Shown piece by piece: positions 21,048 through 31,748 of a stretch of 64,000 nucleotides of DNA. The translations under genes and the position numbers were made by a program. The DNA comes from Heligmosomoides polygyrus polygyrus (lineage: Eukaryota > Nematoda > Chromadorea > Rhabditida > Heligmosomidae): positions 9,362,001 through 9,426,000 of the forward strand of contig OX377202.1 of NCBI GenBank assembly GCA_947396885.1, given 5' to 3'. A model generated the notes under the pieces. It worked only from the letters and a program-made list of their open reading frames with translations, was not told the DNA's origin and ran no database searches. Within the stretch, counting starts at the first letter, position 1. Every line of letters starts with the position of its first letter.

Positions 21048-22126
21048 ATACCATTTTCAGTTGAAATTCAACGTTGTCCAAAACGAATTAAACGTTGTCC
21101 GAACCAAGTTCAACGTTGTTCAAAACGAATTCAACTACTTCCGAATCAAACTACACGTCTTCTTTGCAAGTTTTACGTTTCAATGCTTACTTCTTTTCAA
21201 AAAAATTCTGCTTGCAAAAAAAGGCTATGCAACGAAAAATTAGAAACAGCTAGCAAGTTAAGCAGTACTCCAGTAGCACTGCGATGCAAGTACAAAATAA
21301 GCAAATTGAACGATAAAACTGCAAGCAATACAACAATACGATATACAATACAGAACACAAATAACAACACAGCAATAACTATTCAAAATACCAGAATGAG
21401 CAAGTGAAAGCAAGTCCTTTTTTAGGTCTTCAGGGGTTCTGAAGTGTGATGTGGATCTGCCAAGGTCTTTTTAAAGTGTGATATGGAGCTTCGTTAGAGC
21501 GTTGAAAATCGTAGAATCTGATACAGACGTCGAATTTTTCATCCGTAAGAAATGGATGTCACTCGACAACCTCTTCGATGAGAAGCAAGTTTCAGCAATG
21601 AGTTTTTTTTGCGTTGCTACCCATAGATTGAAAATTGAGTGCTGAAATAACGAGTGACTGGGTGTGAACTCAAACCATTACCTCAGCGAGTGCGCTCAAC
21701 TATTTCGCCTTCTCGTTTGTACGAGTTGATAATGCTTTGTACAGTGTTCTCTATGACACCAGCAATCTGAGCAGCTTCATGTATGGTCATTCCGTCGCCG
21801 AACACCAGCTTGACAAAGATTCCGAGACACTCGACTGCTTCGGCCATGTCGCTGACTTTGTTGAACGTCTTGTTGATCGTTGCTCATGTTTTCTGCAAAC
21901 CTGGCATATTCCCTAGTGACAAGAAAGAGTGGAGGGGTTTGTTTATATGATACGGAGGAAGATTCCAGAAGAACGTTGAAGGTGTTTTGAAAAATGTTGA
22001 ATTTGTTTTGAACAACGTTAAATTTGGTTTGGACAACGTTGAATTCGTTTTGAACAACGTTGGATTTGGTTTGGACAACTGGGAATTCGTTTTGGATAAC
22101 GTTGAATTTCAACTGAAAATAGTATA
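21048..22126 (-). mobile_element. FB2 element: iteron-bearing TIRs and an HTH remnant
   Basis: A 1,079-bp element with inverted ends TATACCATTTTCAGTTGAAA and TTTCAACTGAAAATAGTATA. Both arms consist of 21-bp tandem units alternating AACGTTGTCCAAACCAAATT and AACGTTGTTCAAAACGAATT, about 4 in the left arm and about 7 in the right. The right half contains a short helix-turn-helix frame (21683-21847). The termini match FB1, which suggests one superfamily. I infer a decayed DDE-type (Tc1/mariner/IS630-like) DNA transposon. The heptapeptide-periodic minus-strand frame over the right arm is only a by-product of the 21-bp period. Confidence 0.7.
21683..21847 (-). pseudogene. transposase helix-turn-helix remnant
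   Basis: A 54-codon frame from an ATG. Residues 20-47 (MTIHEAAQIAGVIENTVQSI, then INSYKREG) have the pattern of a homeodomain-like helix-turn-helix as found at the N-terminus of IS630/Tc1-type transposases. It ends in GEIVERTR and a TGA. No catalytic domain follows, so it is a fragment. Assignment is by motif pattern only. Confidence 0.55.
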
Positions 22127-22561
22127 GAAATCGCTCGAGGTTTCTAATTATTACAGATAGATCTCTTCTGTTCACTTTACAATGTCAGTAAATGACATAG
22201 GACCTGTACAGTAACAATGACTTTGTTCGGCAAGTGCTTCAGCATAGCTGCCTTATTCAGAGCCAGAAAATACAAAACTATTTGAGGACCTTATTCATCA
22301 CTTCCCTTAGAGGAGTTTCAAAATATGGTGAGAAAATGGGATGCCATTTATCTCTCATGAAAATATTATTTTGAATTCTGTTAAATTCGGTCAAATCTCT
22401 TCTGTTGGAGAAAAAACAAATTCTTTATCCTCTTGGAGCGAATTTTAAGCGAGCGACCGTTTATTTGTTTATATATGTTTGCTAAGAAACACTTAGAAAA
22501 TCAATATCCAAGACTAGTTAATCAAAAGAAAAACAGCTCAAAAGTATGAAAGAAATCGAGT
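22127..22561. other. unassigned stretch
   Basis: Nothing recognised. Confidence 0.4.
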
Positions 22562-22692
22562 CATCTCGTGAAGATGGGCAGCATTAGAATATGGAAGCGC
22601 GCCAGCCATTCAGTATACCAGTTGTACTCTGAATGGCGATCGAATTACCTGGCTCGTTCTCACATCAATGCTGCCCACATTCGTCACATGGG
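22562..22692. mobile_element. M1 TIR element, short diverged copy
   Basis: GTGAAGATGGGCAGCATTAG and ATCAATGCTGCCCACATTCG are inverted ends of the M1 type. CAGCCATTCAGT and ACTCTGAATGGC also pair inside. Confidence 0.6.
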
Positions 22693-23319
22693 CCAAGAAA
22701 TCTATTAAACAGGTTGAGAACAAACAGTAATTCGCATTTTATTTTCACTCGTATTGTTAGTAGAGTCACGAGAGCTCACAGGATTCTTCTCAGAGTCTTG
22801 CGTTGTCAATGATCATGTAGAGCTTTCCACGCCGTAACACAGAATGAGGGATCTTCTGGGCAACCATCTCTCGCCTTGCTTATTTTTCTTTAACTCTGCG
22901 CTGGATTACTCTGCACGCAAGCCAGAACAGCACTAGTTTTTGAAGATTGCGCACATCCACAGCGAGAGGACTCCCCTAACGAAAAGTTGCCCTCATCGCA
23001 TTGCCTGTATCGTCTCTAGCAGGTAGTGTAGGAGGAGGAACGTTGAGCGTGAGCTGCAAAGCGGCCGGAACGATAGCAATGAGGCAAAAGACGACGGTAT
23101 TCTTGAAGATACGACATGACATAAACAACAATAATAACTATAATAATTATGCAAATACTTTTACGCATAAATTTTCTCCTAATTCTATTGTACAAGGGTT
23201 TTCAGCGACAGCGACGATTTCAAAAAATGATCGGCTGGAGCTTAGATATAATGACCTCCCCGCTTAATATGACGCTTAAACCGTAGCATAAGTTTGCCGC
23301 GTTAGCACGCTACCTTCTT
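22693..23319. other. unassigned stretch
   Basis: Holds an AATAATAACTATAAT low-complexity patch near 23130. No gene was recognised. Confidence 0.4.
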
Positions 23320-23961
23320 TCAAAGGAAGACACTCAAATTCTTGAAACACTTTCTGCACACCCGAATATATGAAGGATGGAGTTCAGGTGCCGAGAAAAA
23401 GTCGTCTAACGTGCGTAGAGATTCAGGAGACGTGCTGTGGACGTCATCCAGCGTGCGTAGAGATTCAAAAGAGTAAGTGAGATCAATAAGGGAGACCAGC
23501 AAAAGAGGGCCAGCAAAAGGGGGACCAGCAAGGGGACCCGTAAATGGGGTCCAGTAAAGGGAAACACAGAGGGGAGGGGGAGGGGTTAGCCGCCAACAAT
23601 AAGAGAAACCAGTTTTTTTAAAATCTCAGTATCGTCCAACGTGGGTAGGGATTCAGAAGAATAAGAGGGAATATCAAAGAGAACCAGTATTTTATGTCCA
23701 TATCATCCAACGTGTGTCGAGATATAGAATACGTTTCATAGACGTCGTGGCAACTTCGTGACACGTGCATCGACACTCAGCAAATGTGTCACAAACGTTT
23801 GCAACATGCGTCCGCATTCAGAAGACGTGACACGAATGTCGTGTGCCCAGATCCAGAAGACGTGCCACAGCTCAGAATTAGCGCAGCATACGTTGGATTT
23901 TTACATGACCTTTCAAAGGATTCGTGTAACATGCGTGGGGATGCTTCACTCTCTTGAGTGA
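23320..23961. repeat. 42-bp-unit repeat, copy 1
   Basis: Contains units of the form GATTCAGAAGACGTG..GTCCAACGTGCGTAG (23395-23480, 23640-23670, 23700-23890), a purine-rich block of GACCAGCAAAAGGGG-like units (23490-23570) and a 3' block with CAGCATACGTTGGATTTTTA. The same order is found at 29740-30330, so this is a dispersed family with internal tandem repeats. Confidence 0.7.
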
Positions 23962-24429
23962 CTACTACAGAAATCGTAGGAGCATTACTGTATTACCGCT
24001 ACCGACCTGTCAACCAATATCGACTATTCATGCTTTTGCAGATTAAGTGCTCCGGATTGGAACCCTCACGATCTTTTTTACGCTACGTAGAGAGCGCTTA
24101 CTCTGGAGAATGAATCCCGTACATGCGAGAGAGGATAGACAGGCTTCGTAGAAGCAGTTCCGAAGATGCTGCCTTACCATATCCCCCTGTACTATTCTAT
24201 ACAGTAAGATCAGTTCTCCCCTGCAATAAAAGTAATACCTTACCACGTTGACGGCGAGAACGATTTCCGCGTGTTTGGCCCATGGGACGAAGCACGCCGC
24301 ACAAATATGTGACACGACATACCATGACCCAAACTTCGTCTGAGCATAAATTTGGCATGCCAAACATGATGCTAATGTTCGTCTCAACGGTTACCCTCTC
24401 CCATCCTATAACGCTATAGTTTTATTTTT
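23962..24429. other. unassigned stretch
   Basis: Nothing recognised. Confidence 0.4.
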
Positions 24430-25700
24430 ACTTATTAATATTATTTCTTATATTTATTATTTAATTTTTTATTTTAAGAGAAAATAATAAGTTAAAATGT
24501 GACTTAAAGCACAGCAAACAAGCAAGCATACCGCATTAAAAGCTCAGGTCGCGCTATGCACTCAAGAATTTCGCCGCAACTTTTATTCGATGGATAGTCT
24601 GAATGCCGTTTACATTAACCATCAAAGTTAGGACATTCTGTTCTTTACAGTGTTCCTTGTTGTATCGTTAACAAATGTCAAACTCTGTGAAAACAGAACT
24701 TTCACTATCAATCGACTCAAAATAGCGAGCTTTTGGAAGAGGGCTTGGCTCAATCTCGTTTATCAAGTTACAGGTTAATTACGCCCTACTTGAATCATCC
24801 TACGTAGTTCTATTCTATTCCTAGATTACAGAACACATTATTCAGTATGCATATTTATTAGTATCATACTGTATGGTAAAAGAGGGGAAGAGGGGTGACG
24901 TGGGATGAGAGGGCTGGCCTGCCCTCTTACGGGAGCTGACGGTACCAGGCGACCCTGCGGTGTGGGTGGTGTAGACGTAACTGTCCGTGGCGTAGCCCGG
25001 TGCCGCTATCTTGCAGCAGGGCGTTGCTATCGGTAGAAGGGGGTTGCCGTCCAGGGTACAGATTGGGTGCAACCCGACATCTCCATTCCTACAGTAAGCT
25101 CTTTTTCGAGCTTACGAGCATCATCATCGTGTTGTCGGTCGATAATTATCCGAGATAAAGAAGTGTCATATACAGAAAAAGGATATAGGAACTACATAGT
25201 AGTAACGCTATAGCTCAAGCTATATGGCGAGTTATTGACTGTAAGGGGAACATGTGAAGTTGTGGTCTGCGGTTAATTTACCGAACTGCTTTCAATGAGG
25301 ATGAATGAATGAGGTCGTATCAAGTTGCAGGTTAATTACTCCCCACTTGAATCATCCTACGGAGTTTCTATTCTATTCCTAGGTTATAGAACACACTACT
25401 CAGTACCTATATTTATTAATATCATACTATATGGTAAAAGAGGGGAAGAGGGGTGAGATGGGATGTGAGGGCTGGCCTGCCATCTCACGGGAGCTGACGG
25501 TACCAGACGACCCTTCCGTGTGGGTGGCGTAGACGTGACTGTTATTTTTTAAAATTAGAAAATGGCCGGTAACCCACTTTTTAACACAAGTTTTAATCTA
25601 GTTTTTCCTCAAAAATGAGATTTTCATAAAATTTCGAGCACTGTGTTCACCTAGTGGGTAGCTGAATTAAAAAGTAGGTGGTCCTGACACGACTATCGAT
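24430..25700. mobile_element. FB1 foldback split by a TRIM-like unit
   Basis: A partial left arm (24430-24545), then the core from GTCGCGCTATGCACTCAAGA to GGCTTGGCTCAATCTCG (24551-24759), then after the 24761-25542 insert the right arm resumes (TTTTTTAAAATTAGAAAATG..TTTTCATAAAATTTCGAGCA). Confidence 0.6.
24761..25542. mobile_element. TRIM-like element with direct terminal repeats
   Basis: Two direct repeats, 24761-24984 (224 bp) and 25318-25542 (225 bp), flank a 333-bp interior. Both start TATCAAGTT and end GACGT[A/G]ACTGT and are roughly 85-90% alike by eye. The unit interrupts an FB1 foldback. A short TTAT-like duplication may flank it. No gag or pol is present. The direct-repeat layout fits a terminal-repeat retrotransposon in miniature, but the ends are not TG..CA, so class is uncertain. 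The minus-strand frame in the first repeat is not a gene. Confidence 0.5.
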
Positions 25701-25926
25701 TAAGAGGGAAACCTGCCGTAATCGTTCAAAAGGACAACGGCATCGTGTTCAGCATCATGAATAACCTCTCTGGACAAGGTTTGAATGGACCGAATACCAT
25801 TTTTGTTGAAATAATATGCCGTCGCTCACCATTGCGCGACATCGTCCCATGAGACAGACTGGCCATTGAGGAACATTATCGTCAACGCGTTAAGAAGGAC
25901 GAGAAGACGGTCGGGGTGTTCTATTC
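25701..25926. other. unassigned stretch
   Basis: Nothing recognised before the M3 element. Confidence 0.4.
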
Positions 25927-25932
25927 TTAGAG

Positions 25933-26149
25933 TGACGCAATGTGGCTCGGGGGGGGGTCACCCCCCCCCTACACAACGGTTTGTGCTTTTTGAAACCGGA
26001 ATTTTTTTGCAGCACTGGTGTGTTCTACCCCTACAGTGAACTGAGGTAGGCTATTTCCGACGTAATTTCACACACACGTATCCTTTACTAAGGCGGACAA
26101 CCACTGAGTAGGGGGGTGACCCCCCCCCCCCCCGAGCCACATTGCGCCC
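25933..26149. mobile_element. M3 TIR element with G/C-tract termini and a 6-bp duplication
   Basis: Ends TGACGCAATGTGGCTCGGGG and CCCCGAGCCACATTGCGCCC are inverted, each continuing into a G tract followed by a C tract (GGGGGGTCACCCCCC). TTAGAG is duplicated at 25927-25932 and 26150-26155. Non-coding, 217 bp. Confidence 0.75.
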
Positions 26150-26155
26150 TTAGAG

Positions 26156-26654
26156 TTTGTGGTGAAGCTTTTAATCAAACATTTGGCGCCTCTAGTTCGC
26201 TGAACGTCGGTATTCCTCTTATAATTTAAAGCGACGTATAAAAAATTATTATTTATTTACTATTATTATTACTCAGCACACATATCGGCGAGATGGACTC
26301 CCGTAGAAAGATAAGAAGTTATTCCATCGTTTTATTTACCCATTACTTGAATAGTTTTCTAGTTCATTTTTCGTCATTATTTGGTACCTTTTCCTGATTT
26401 TCTCCCCTGTGTGGCTCTTTGCGATTTTCGTTCTGCTGTTCCCGTGTTTAATTCAACATTCATTATTCACTATTCAATATTCGTTTCAGTTTGCATGGCA
26501 GCTGACTCTCTCGTATTTTGAGCTATAAAATCAATTTTGATTTATCTGCGCAATTGTTCCTTTATAAGAAGTTCTAGAAAGATTCTTATCTTTCATGAAA
26601 CAGAACGAATGTAGAGTTTTCCATTTTGATGTCTTGTATCGAATTGTTTATCTA
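26156..26654. other. unassigned AT-rich stretch
   Basis: Nothing recognised. Confidence 0.4.
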
Positions 26655-26950
26655 TTGCGCGTGAAGCGCAGTCGGGGGAGGCGCCGGCTGTCGCGTGCAC
26701 TCGATACCAGGTTCCTGGTTCGGATTTCCCGCCCAGGCCATCCAAGCCTTCCATTCCTCTGGGGTCGGTGAATTGGTACCGGGCTTGTCTGGGAAGGAGA
26801 AAACGTTGACTTGTTCATCGGCTGGCCACCGCAAGTCATTGTATGACCAAATACGCATTCAACTTGCCTCCACGACATCCCATAGAAGTAGAGTGCGTGA
26901 CGCATCCCAAAAGGGATTGAATAACGCCGTCCTTTATCCTTTATCCTTTA
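26655..26950 (+). repeat. SINE-A copy, full length
   Basis: From GCGCGTGAAGCGCAGTCGGG to CCTTTATCCTTTATCCTTTA, with three tail heptamers visible. Confidence 0.88.
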
Positions 26951-26984
26951 TTTATTTAATCTACAGTTACTGCAGAGCAGATAG

Positions 26985-27150
26985 TGGGCCCGTACGGAAG
27001 GTGTGTCATCTTAAGAAACCGGAGTCGTTCAACGTGCGTAGGGATTCAGAAGACTTGTCGCAGACGTTGTCCAACGTTAATGGAGATTCAGAAGACTTGT
27101 CGTAGACGTCGCTCTACGTGCGTGGATATTTAGAAGAGGTTTTGACTCGG
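26985..27150. repeat. 42-bp-unit repeat, short copy
   Basis: Two to three head-to-tail 42-bp units with GGATTCAGAAGACTTGTCGC. On the minus strand they encode a 14-residue period containing DKSSESPLTLDNV. Confidence 0.65.
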
Positions 27151-27308
27151 TTATTGAATTAAGAAATTAGAATTTCAGTTATTAGGGGTAAAAAGAGAAG
27201 GCGTTCATGGTTTATAAATTTTTTCGTTGAAGTTTATCATATCTAATAATTTTTTTGGGCGATGTTTTTGTTTTACTTGAAGAAACGAATTGTAATAATG
27301 GTAAGATT

Positions 27309-28190
27309 ATACCATTTCCACGCACGTCAAAATAGACACTTTTCGAGTTAAATTGGACACCCTTCTAAACAAATTTGATGCTTCAGAAATCAAAGTAAAC
27401 GTTTTTCAGATCGAAGGAAGCTTTTTACAGGTGAAAATGTAGTCTCTTTCTCCAAAATGGTTAAAATATTTTTTCTTCAAGGAAAATCTGATGTAACTTC
27501 CTTTGAAATTTTTTTACATAGCTCATCTACCCGAATAAGGAAATAATTTTATAAAATTTTCATTTTTTACGAAAAAAAATACTCAATTAAATTTTGTTGT
27601 GAACAACGGCAAGAAGAAAACCATGAACGTCAAGAGCGTGCCATACACTTAAAGAGCTCGTCGCTGTTTTTGTTTGAATGATAGTGGGAAAGCTGCTGAC
27701 AGTAGTGTCAAAGTGAGATAATGTATATTCTTTACAATCCCTTTTGTTATATCGTTAGGTGTAAACAAAAATTGCTATCAGTCGAATAAAAACCGCTACG
27801 TCTTGGAGGAGATCTCTTCGTTTCACACTAGAAAACGGCCGCCTTCCTGCTCCTTCAAAAGAGCATAAAACCATTATTTTTCTGAATAAAGGAGAATTTT
27901 ATAAAACTCCAAAAAATGTGTTCACTTAATAGGACGGGTTCATTTTAATAATTTCAAAGAAAGTTATACAAATTTTTAGACAAAACATTGTTTTAACTGT
28001 TTTGAAAAGTCACTAGATCAATATTGAAGGAGCTCGTTTTAATTAATAAAGTCTTCAGTATGATTTAAAAAGAGTTAGATTTGTTTAGAAGAGTGTCCAA
28101 TTCGACGAAAATTATGTAATTTGACGTGGAAATGTCCAACTTGATGTGGAATGTGTCCAGTTTAACGTGAAAAGTGTTCAGTTTAACGTC
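27309..28190. mobile_element. FB1 foldback, near complete
   Basis: The left end TATACCATTTCCACGCACGT leads into AAATTGGACACCCTTCTAAAC. The right arm carries the complement TTTAGAAGAGTGTCCAATTC and further units GAAATGTCCAACTTGATGTG. The core at about 27627-27812 begins GCGTGCCATACACTTAAAGA. No transposase. The right terminal bases are not clean. Confidence 0.65.
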
Positions 28191-28311
28191 TGAACCTTGA
28201 GCCACAATTAATAGGCAATTTTGAGTCTTTCGGAAGTTTTGGAATTGGTCATAGTTATTAGTTGTCAAAAAGGGATAGCCTCCATACAATTTTAGGGAGT
28301 TCAATGAAATT

Positions 28312-28597
28312 AGGGGCGCGTGTAGCGCAGTTGGAGGGGCGCGACTGTCGCGTGCACCCGATACCAGGTTCCTGGTTCGTATTTCCCGCCCAGGCCAACC
28401 AAGCATTCCATCCCTCCGGTGTCAGTGAATTGGTACCAGACTTGTCTGGGAAGGTTAAAGCGCTGACTTGTTCATCGGCTGGCCACCGCAAGTCATTGTA
28501 TGGCCAATGTCGCCTCCACGACATCCCGTAGAAGTAGAATGCGTGGCGCATCCCAAAGGGGATTGAATAACGCCGTCCCTTATCCTTTATCCTTTTA
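28312..28597 (+). repeat. SINE-A copy, 11-bp target duplication
   Basis: Full length from GGCGCGTGTAGCGCAGTTGG to CCCTTATCCTTTATCC. TCAATGAAATT flanks it at 28301-28311 and 28598-28608. Forms an inverted pair with the next copy 130 bp downstream. Confidence 0.92.
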
Positions 28598-28729
28598 TCA
28601 ATGAAATTGATAATTGGTACCAGCAAGTACGACCATGATACCTACTTGGTCATTTCCTTTAATGGCTGTTTTTGTTTGTTGATATTTTGGTTATTTATGT
28701 GCTATGTTTTTCTTTTTTCGACACTATGA

Positions 28730-29036
28730 TAAGGATAAAGGATAAAGGACGGCGTTAGTCAATCCCTTCTGGGATGCGTCAGCGCATTCTACTTCTACGG
28801 TATGTCGTGGAGGCGACATGAATGCGTATTTGGCCATACAATGACTTGCGGTGGCCAGCCAATGAACAAGTCAGCGCTTTATCCTTCCCAGACACGTCTG
28901 GTACCAATTCACCGACCCCGGAGGGATGGAAGGCTTGGTTGGCCTGGGCGGGAAATCCGAACCAGGAACCTGGTGTTGGGTGCACGCGACAGTCGCGCCT
29001 CCTCCGACTGCGCTACACGCTCCCAAACACTATTTC
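28730..29036 (-). repeat. SINE-A copy, 12-bp target duplication
   Basis: Tail TAAGGATAAAGGATAAAGG at the left, head ACTGCGCTACACGCTCCC at the right, then about 12 extra bases before the duplication. TCGACACTATGA is exact at 28718-28729 and 29037-29048. Confidence 0.92.
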
Positions 29037-29048
29037 TCGACACTATGA

Positions 29049-29739
29049 AGCATGTGATAATTACTAAATATTAAATTTGAATGTAGACCAACTATTTTTG
29101 CATGGCATTGGCCCCAATATTACGAGAGCAATTTTGTTTCCACCTTGAACAAGAGCGGGTATCGAAAGACCAGGTTTTATTGATTCGATATTATGTTAGT
29201 TTAAATAAAGTTCTCAGGTCAAAAGAACAAATACTAGCAAGACAATTGCCCTAAAAAATTTGTATCTGTTTTCAGACATGAAGCTCTAGTGTTAGCGGAG
29301 CAGCCATTTGGGTATAGTTTACTTGCCGGTTGGTTGTTTGTTAGTTTAGTTTACTTAATTTTTTAAAGATTAGTTTCTTATTTGGTATGCGGAGATATGT
29401 CGCTGGTGATCGAGGGACTGATACTGTTGTGTTGTCCTTTTCTCCAATTTTTTTTCCTGTGCATGGCTTGATCCCAGTTTCCAATTTCTTTTTTTTTGTT
29501 GACCGCATCCTCTTGGACGTATAAATAAATCCTATTATACATAATTCGTTAACGTCAGGTGTCCGTCACGGGGAAGGGGACTGAAGCCAAGAGATGCCTA
29601 CGACAGTACGACGCCAGCCAGGTTTTCTATCAGTTTTAGCCATGGGCGATTGCTGGCGAACTATATCCTTGGCGGAGGAACACCCAAGTTTACGATATCC
29701 TCAGCGCAACTCGTCAGAGTATATCTGGGGATCAAGTAC
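29049..29739. other. unassigned AT-rich stretch
   Basis: Nothing recognised. Confidence 0.4.
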
Positions 29740-30331
29740 AGAGTGTAGCGATTCAGAAGACGTGCCGCAGAAGTCGTCCAACGTGGGTCGGGGCTCAGAA
29801 GACGTACCGCAACGTCGTAGAACGTGCGTTGGGATTCAGAAGAAGTGCTTAAGACGTCGCACAACGTGCGCAGGGTTTGGAAGACGAGCCGGAGACGTCG
29901 TCGGCCCCACGGGCGTCGGGATTTAGAAGAATAAGAATCACCAGTGAGGGAAACAGTAAAGGAGGACCAGTAGGAGTGGACCAATAAAAAAGGGGGGGGG
30001 GCAAGTAAAGCGGAACTACCACAGGGGGAGCAGTAAGCGTGAACAGTATTTTCTCGCAATATCGTCCACCGTACGTCAGGATGCGGAATACGTGTCATAG
30101 ACACCCGTTATTTCTTTCGTGGCACCGTAGCGACTCATACGTTGGGACTCAGAAAACGTGTCACTGAGGTTAAGCAATATACGTCCTGATTCAGAAGACG
30201 TGACATGGACGTCGTACAACGTGCGTCCAGGACCAGAAGGCGCGCTACAAATCAAACTTTGCTCAGCATGCGTTGGATTTTCAGCACACCTTTTAAAGGC
30301 TTCGCGCAACGAGTATGCGCGTGTTGGATGT
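29740..30331. repeat. 42-bp-unit repeat, copy 2
   Basis: About four tandem units (GATTCAGAAGACGTGCCGCA..GTCCAACGTGGGT) at 29750-29920, a purine-rich CAGTAAAGG-like block with 10 G (29992-30001), then GTATTTTCTCGCAATATCGT and a 3' block with CAGCATGCGTTGGATTTTCA. Same order as 23320-23961. Confidence 0.7.
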
Positions 30332-30737
30332 TTGACTCTACCTCCGTTTTTCTGCATGGGTAAGTGGTATGTCAGAGAATAAATCGCCTTTGTTCGATTG
30401 ATGGTGGACAGACTTCATATGAACAGTTTTAAACTCTTCCTGCCCCCTTTTTCCTTCCTAAGTAAATAAATAAATAAAGAAGACAGTTTTTGAAAGAATG
30501 AAGGTAGAAGAACTTGCTTTGTGAAGATTTTTTCTTCAAAGCGAGTTCTTTTATTAGATTGTAACGAATTAAATGGCACTGGCTCGCGCCATTTTTTGCG
30601 CGTCTTTAGCGTTTGATCAAGAACAAACCGTAACATATGGCATATCGTTTAGAAGCGCAAACTTTGCTCTACCGGACAGTACCAAATTTTCTATGTAAAA
30701 GTGGGAAAACTTTAGAATTTTATTGACTTTTTTGCAG
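30332..30737. other. unassigned stretch upstream of mariner
   Basis: No mariner TIR could be identified here. Confidence 0.4.
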
Positions 30738-31748
30738 ATGGACAAAAGGGTAATCCGAGGCATTTACTTGTATGAATTGCACTACAGCTAAGGAGGCGGA
30801 CGAGAAGATCAACGCGGCATTCGGTCAAGGATGTTCCACAATTCGGACGGCGTATCGTTGGTATCAGAAGTTCCGGAATGGAGATGAGAGCTTGGAAGAA
30901 CATGAAGGTCGTGGGAGGCATAGTGATGTTGATGAGGACAAGCTGAGAGATGTGGAAGAGGAGGATCCACACAAAGGTACCAGGGAGATAGCGAAGGTTC
31001 TTGGCGTCAGTCACAACACAGCTGCCCGGCATCTGAAGGAAATTGGAAAGACCAAAAAGCTGGAAAGATGGGTGCCTCACGAGCTGTCTGAGGAGCAAAG
31101 AAACCCACGATATGAGATCTCGTCCGCACTGCTTCTACGGAACGAACGGACCCACTCCTTGATCGCATCGTAACCTGTGACGAGAAATGGATAATGTACG
31201 ACAACAGGCGACGATCGGCACAGTGGGTGGACAGCGATGAGAGCCCCAAGGTCTTTGCGAAGCCGGAACTGCACCAAAAGAAAGTGATGGTGACAGTATG
31301 GTGGTGCTCGCTGGGAATTCTTCACCACAGCTTCCTCCCTCCCGGTGAATCCATCACGGCAGAGAAGTACTGCATTGAAATTGAAGAAGTGATGAAAAAG
31401 TTGAAGGATATCCGGCCGGCCTTGGTAGACCGAAGACGAGTTCTCCTTCTGCACGACAATGCTCGCCCCCATGTAGCACGAATGACGTTGCAGAAACTGA
31501 ATGAGCTGAGCATTGAAACTCTACCACATCCTCCGTTTTCTCCCGACCTCTCCCCAACAGACTACCATTTCTTCAAGCATCTTGGCGACTTCTTGGTAGG
31601 GAACATATTCAAATACCAACAGGATGCCGAAAGTGCCTTCGAAGATTTCGTCGATTCCAGAACTTCTGATTTTTATGCTACTGGGATAAAAAAAGCTTGT
31701 GTCACGTTGGCAAAGATGTTTAGAATCAGAAGGTTTTATTTCGATTAA
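30738..31748 (+). pseudogene. mariner transposase, two frameshifts
   Basis: About 337 codons from ATG (MDKRVIRGIYLYE) to a TAA. Mariner signatures: the RTAYRWYQKFRNGDESLEE helix-turn-helix region, VSHNTAARHLKEIGK, WVPHELSEEQ, VTCDEKWIMYDNRR (catalytic D1), LLHDNARPH (D2) and PHPPFSPDLSPTDYHFF (D3), with 34 residues between D2 and D3. Frameshifts lie near 30780 (after YLYE) and near 31145 (before the D1 block), so it cannot make a full protein although all three catalytic Asp are retained. The ATG follows TTTTTTGCAG, a splice-acceptor-like sequence. The fold and motifs resemble the Hsmar1/bandit type of mariner. Confidence 0.88.

Noticed and set aside
21777..22175. A 132-codon minus frame with a seven-residue repeat (FNVVQTK/FNVVQNE)
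   Set aside because: The periodicity is the translation of the 21-bp subterminal DNA units. The adjacent HTH remnant is in a different frame.
23490..23570. A CRISPR-like array of GACCAGCAAAAGGGG units
   Set aside because: The units are adjacent without unique spacers and form part of a eukaryotic dispersed repeat.
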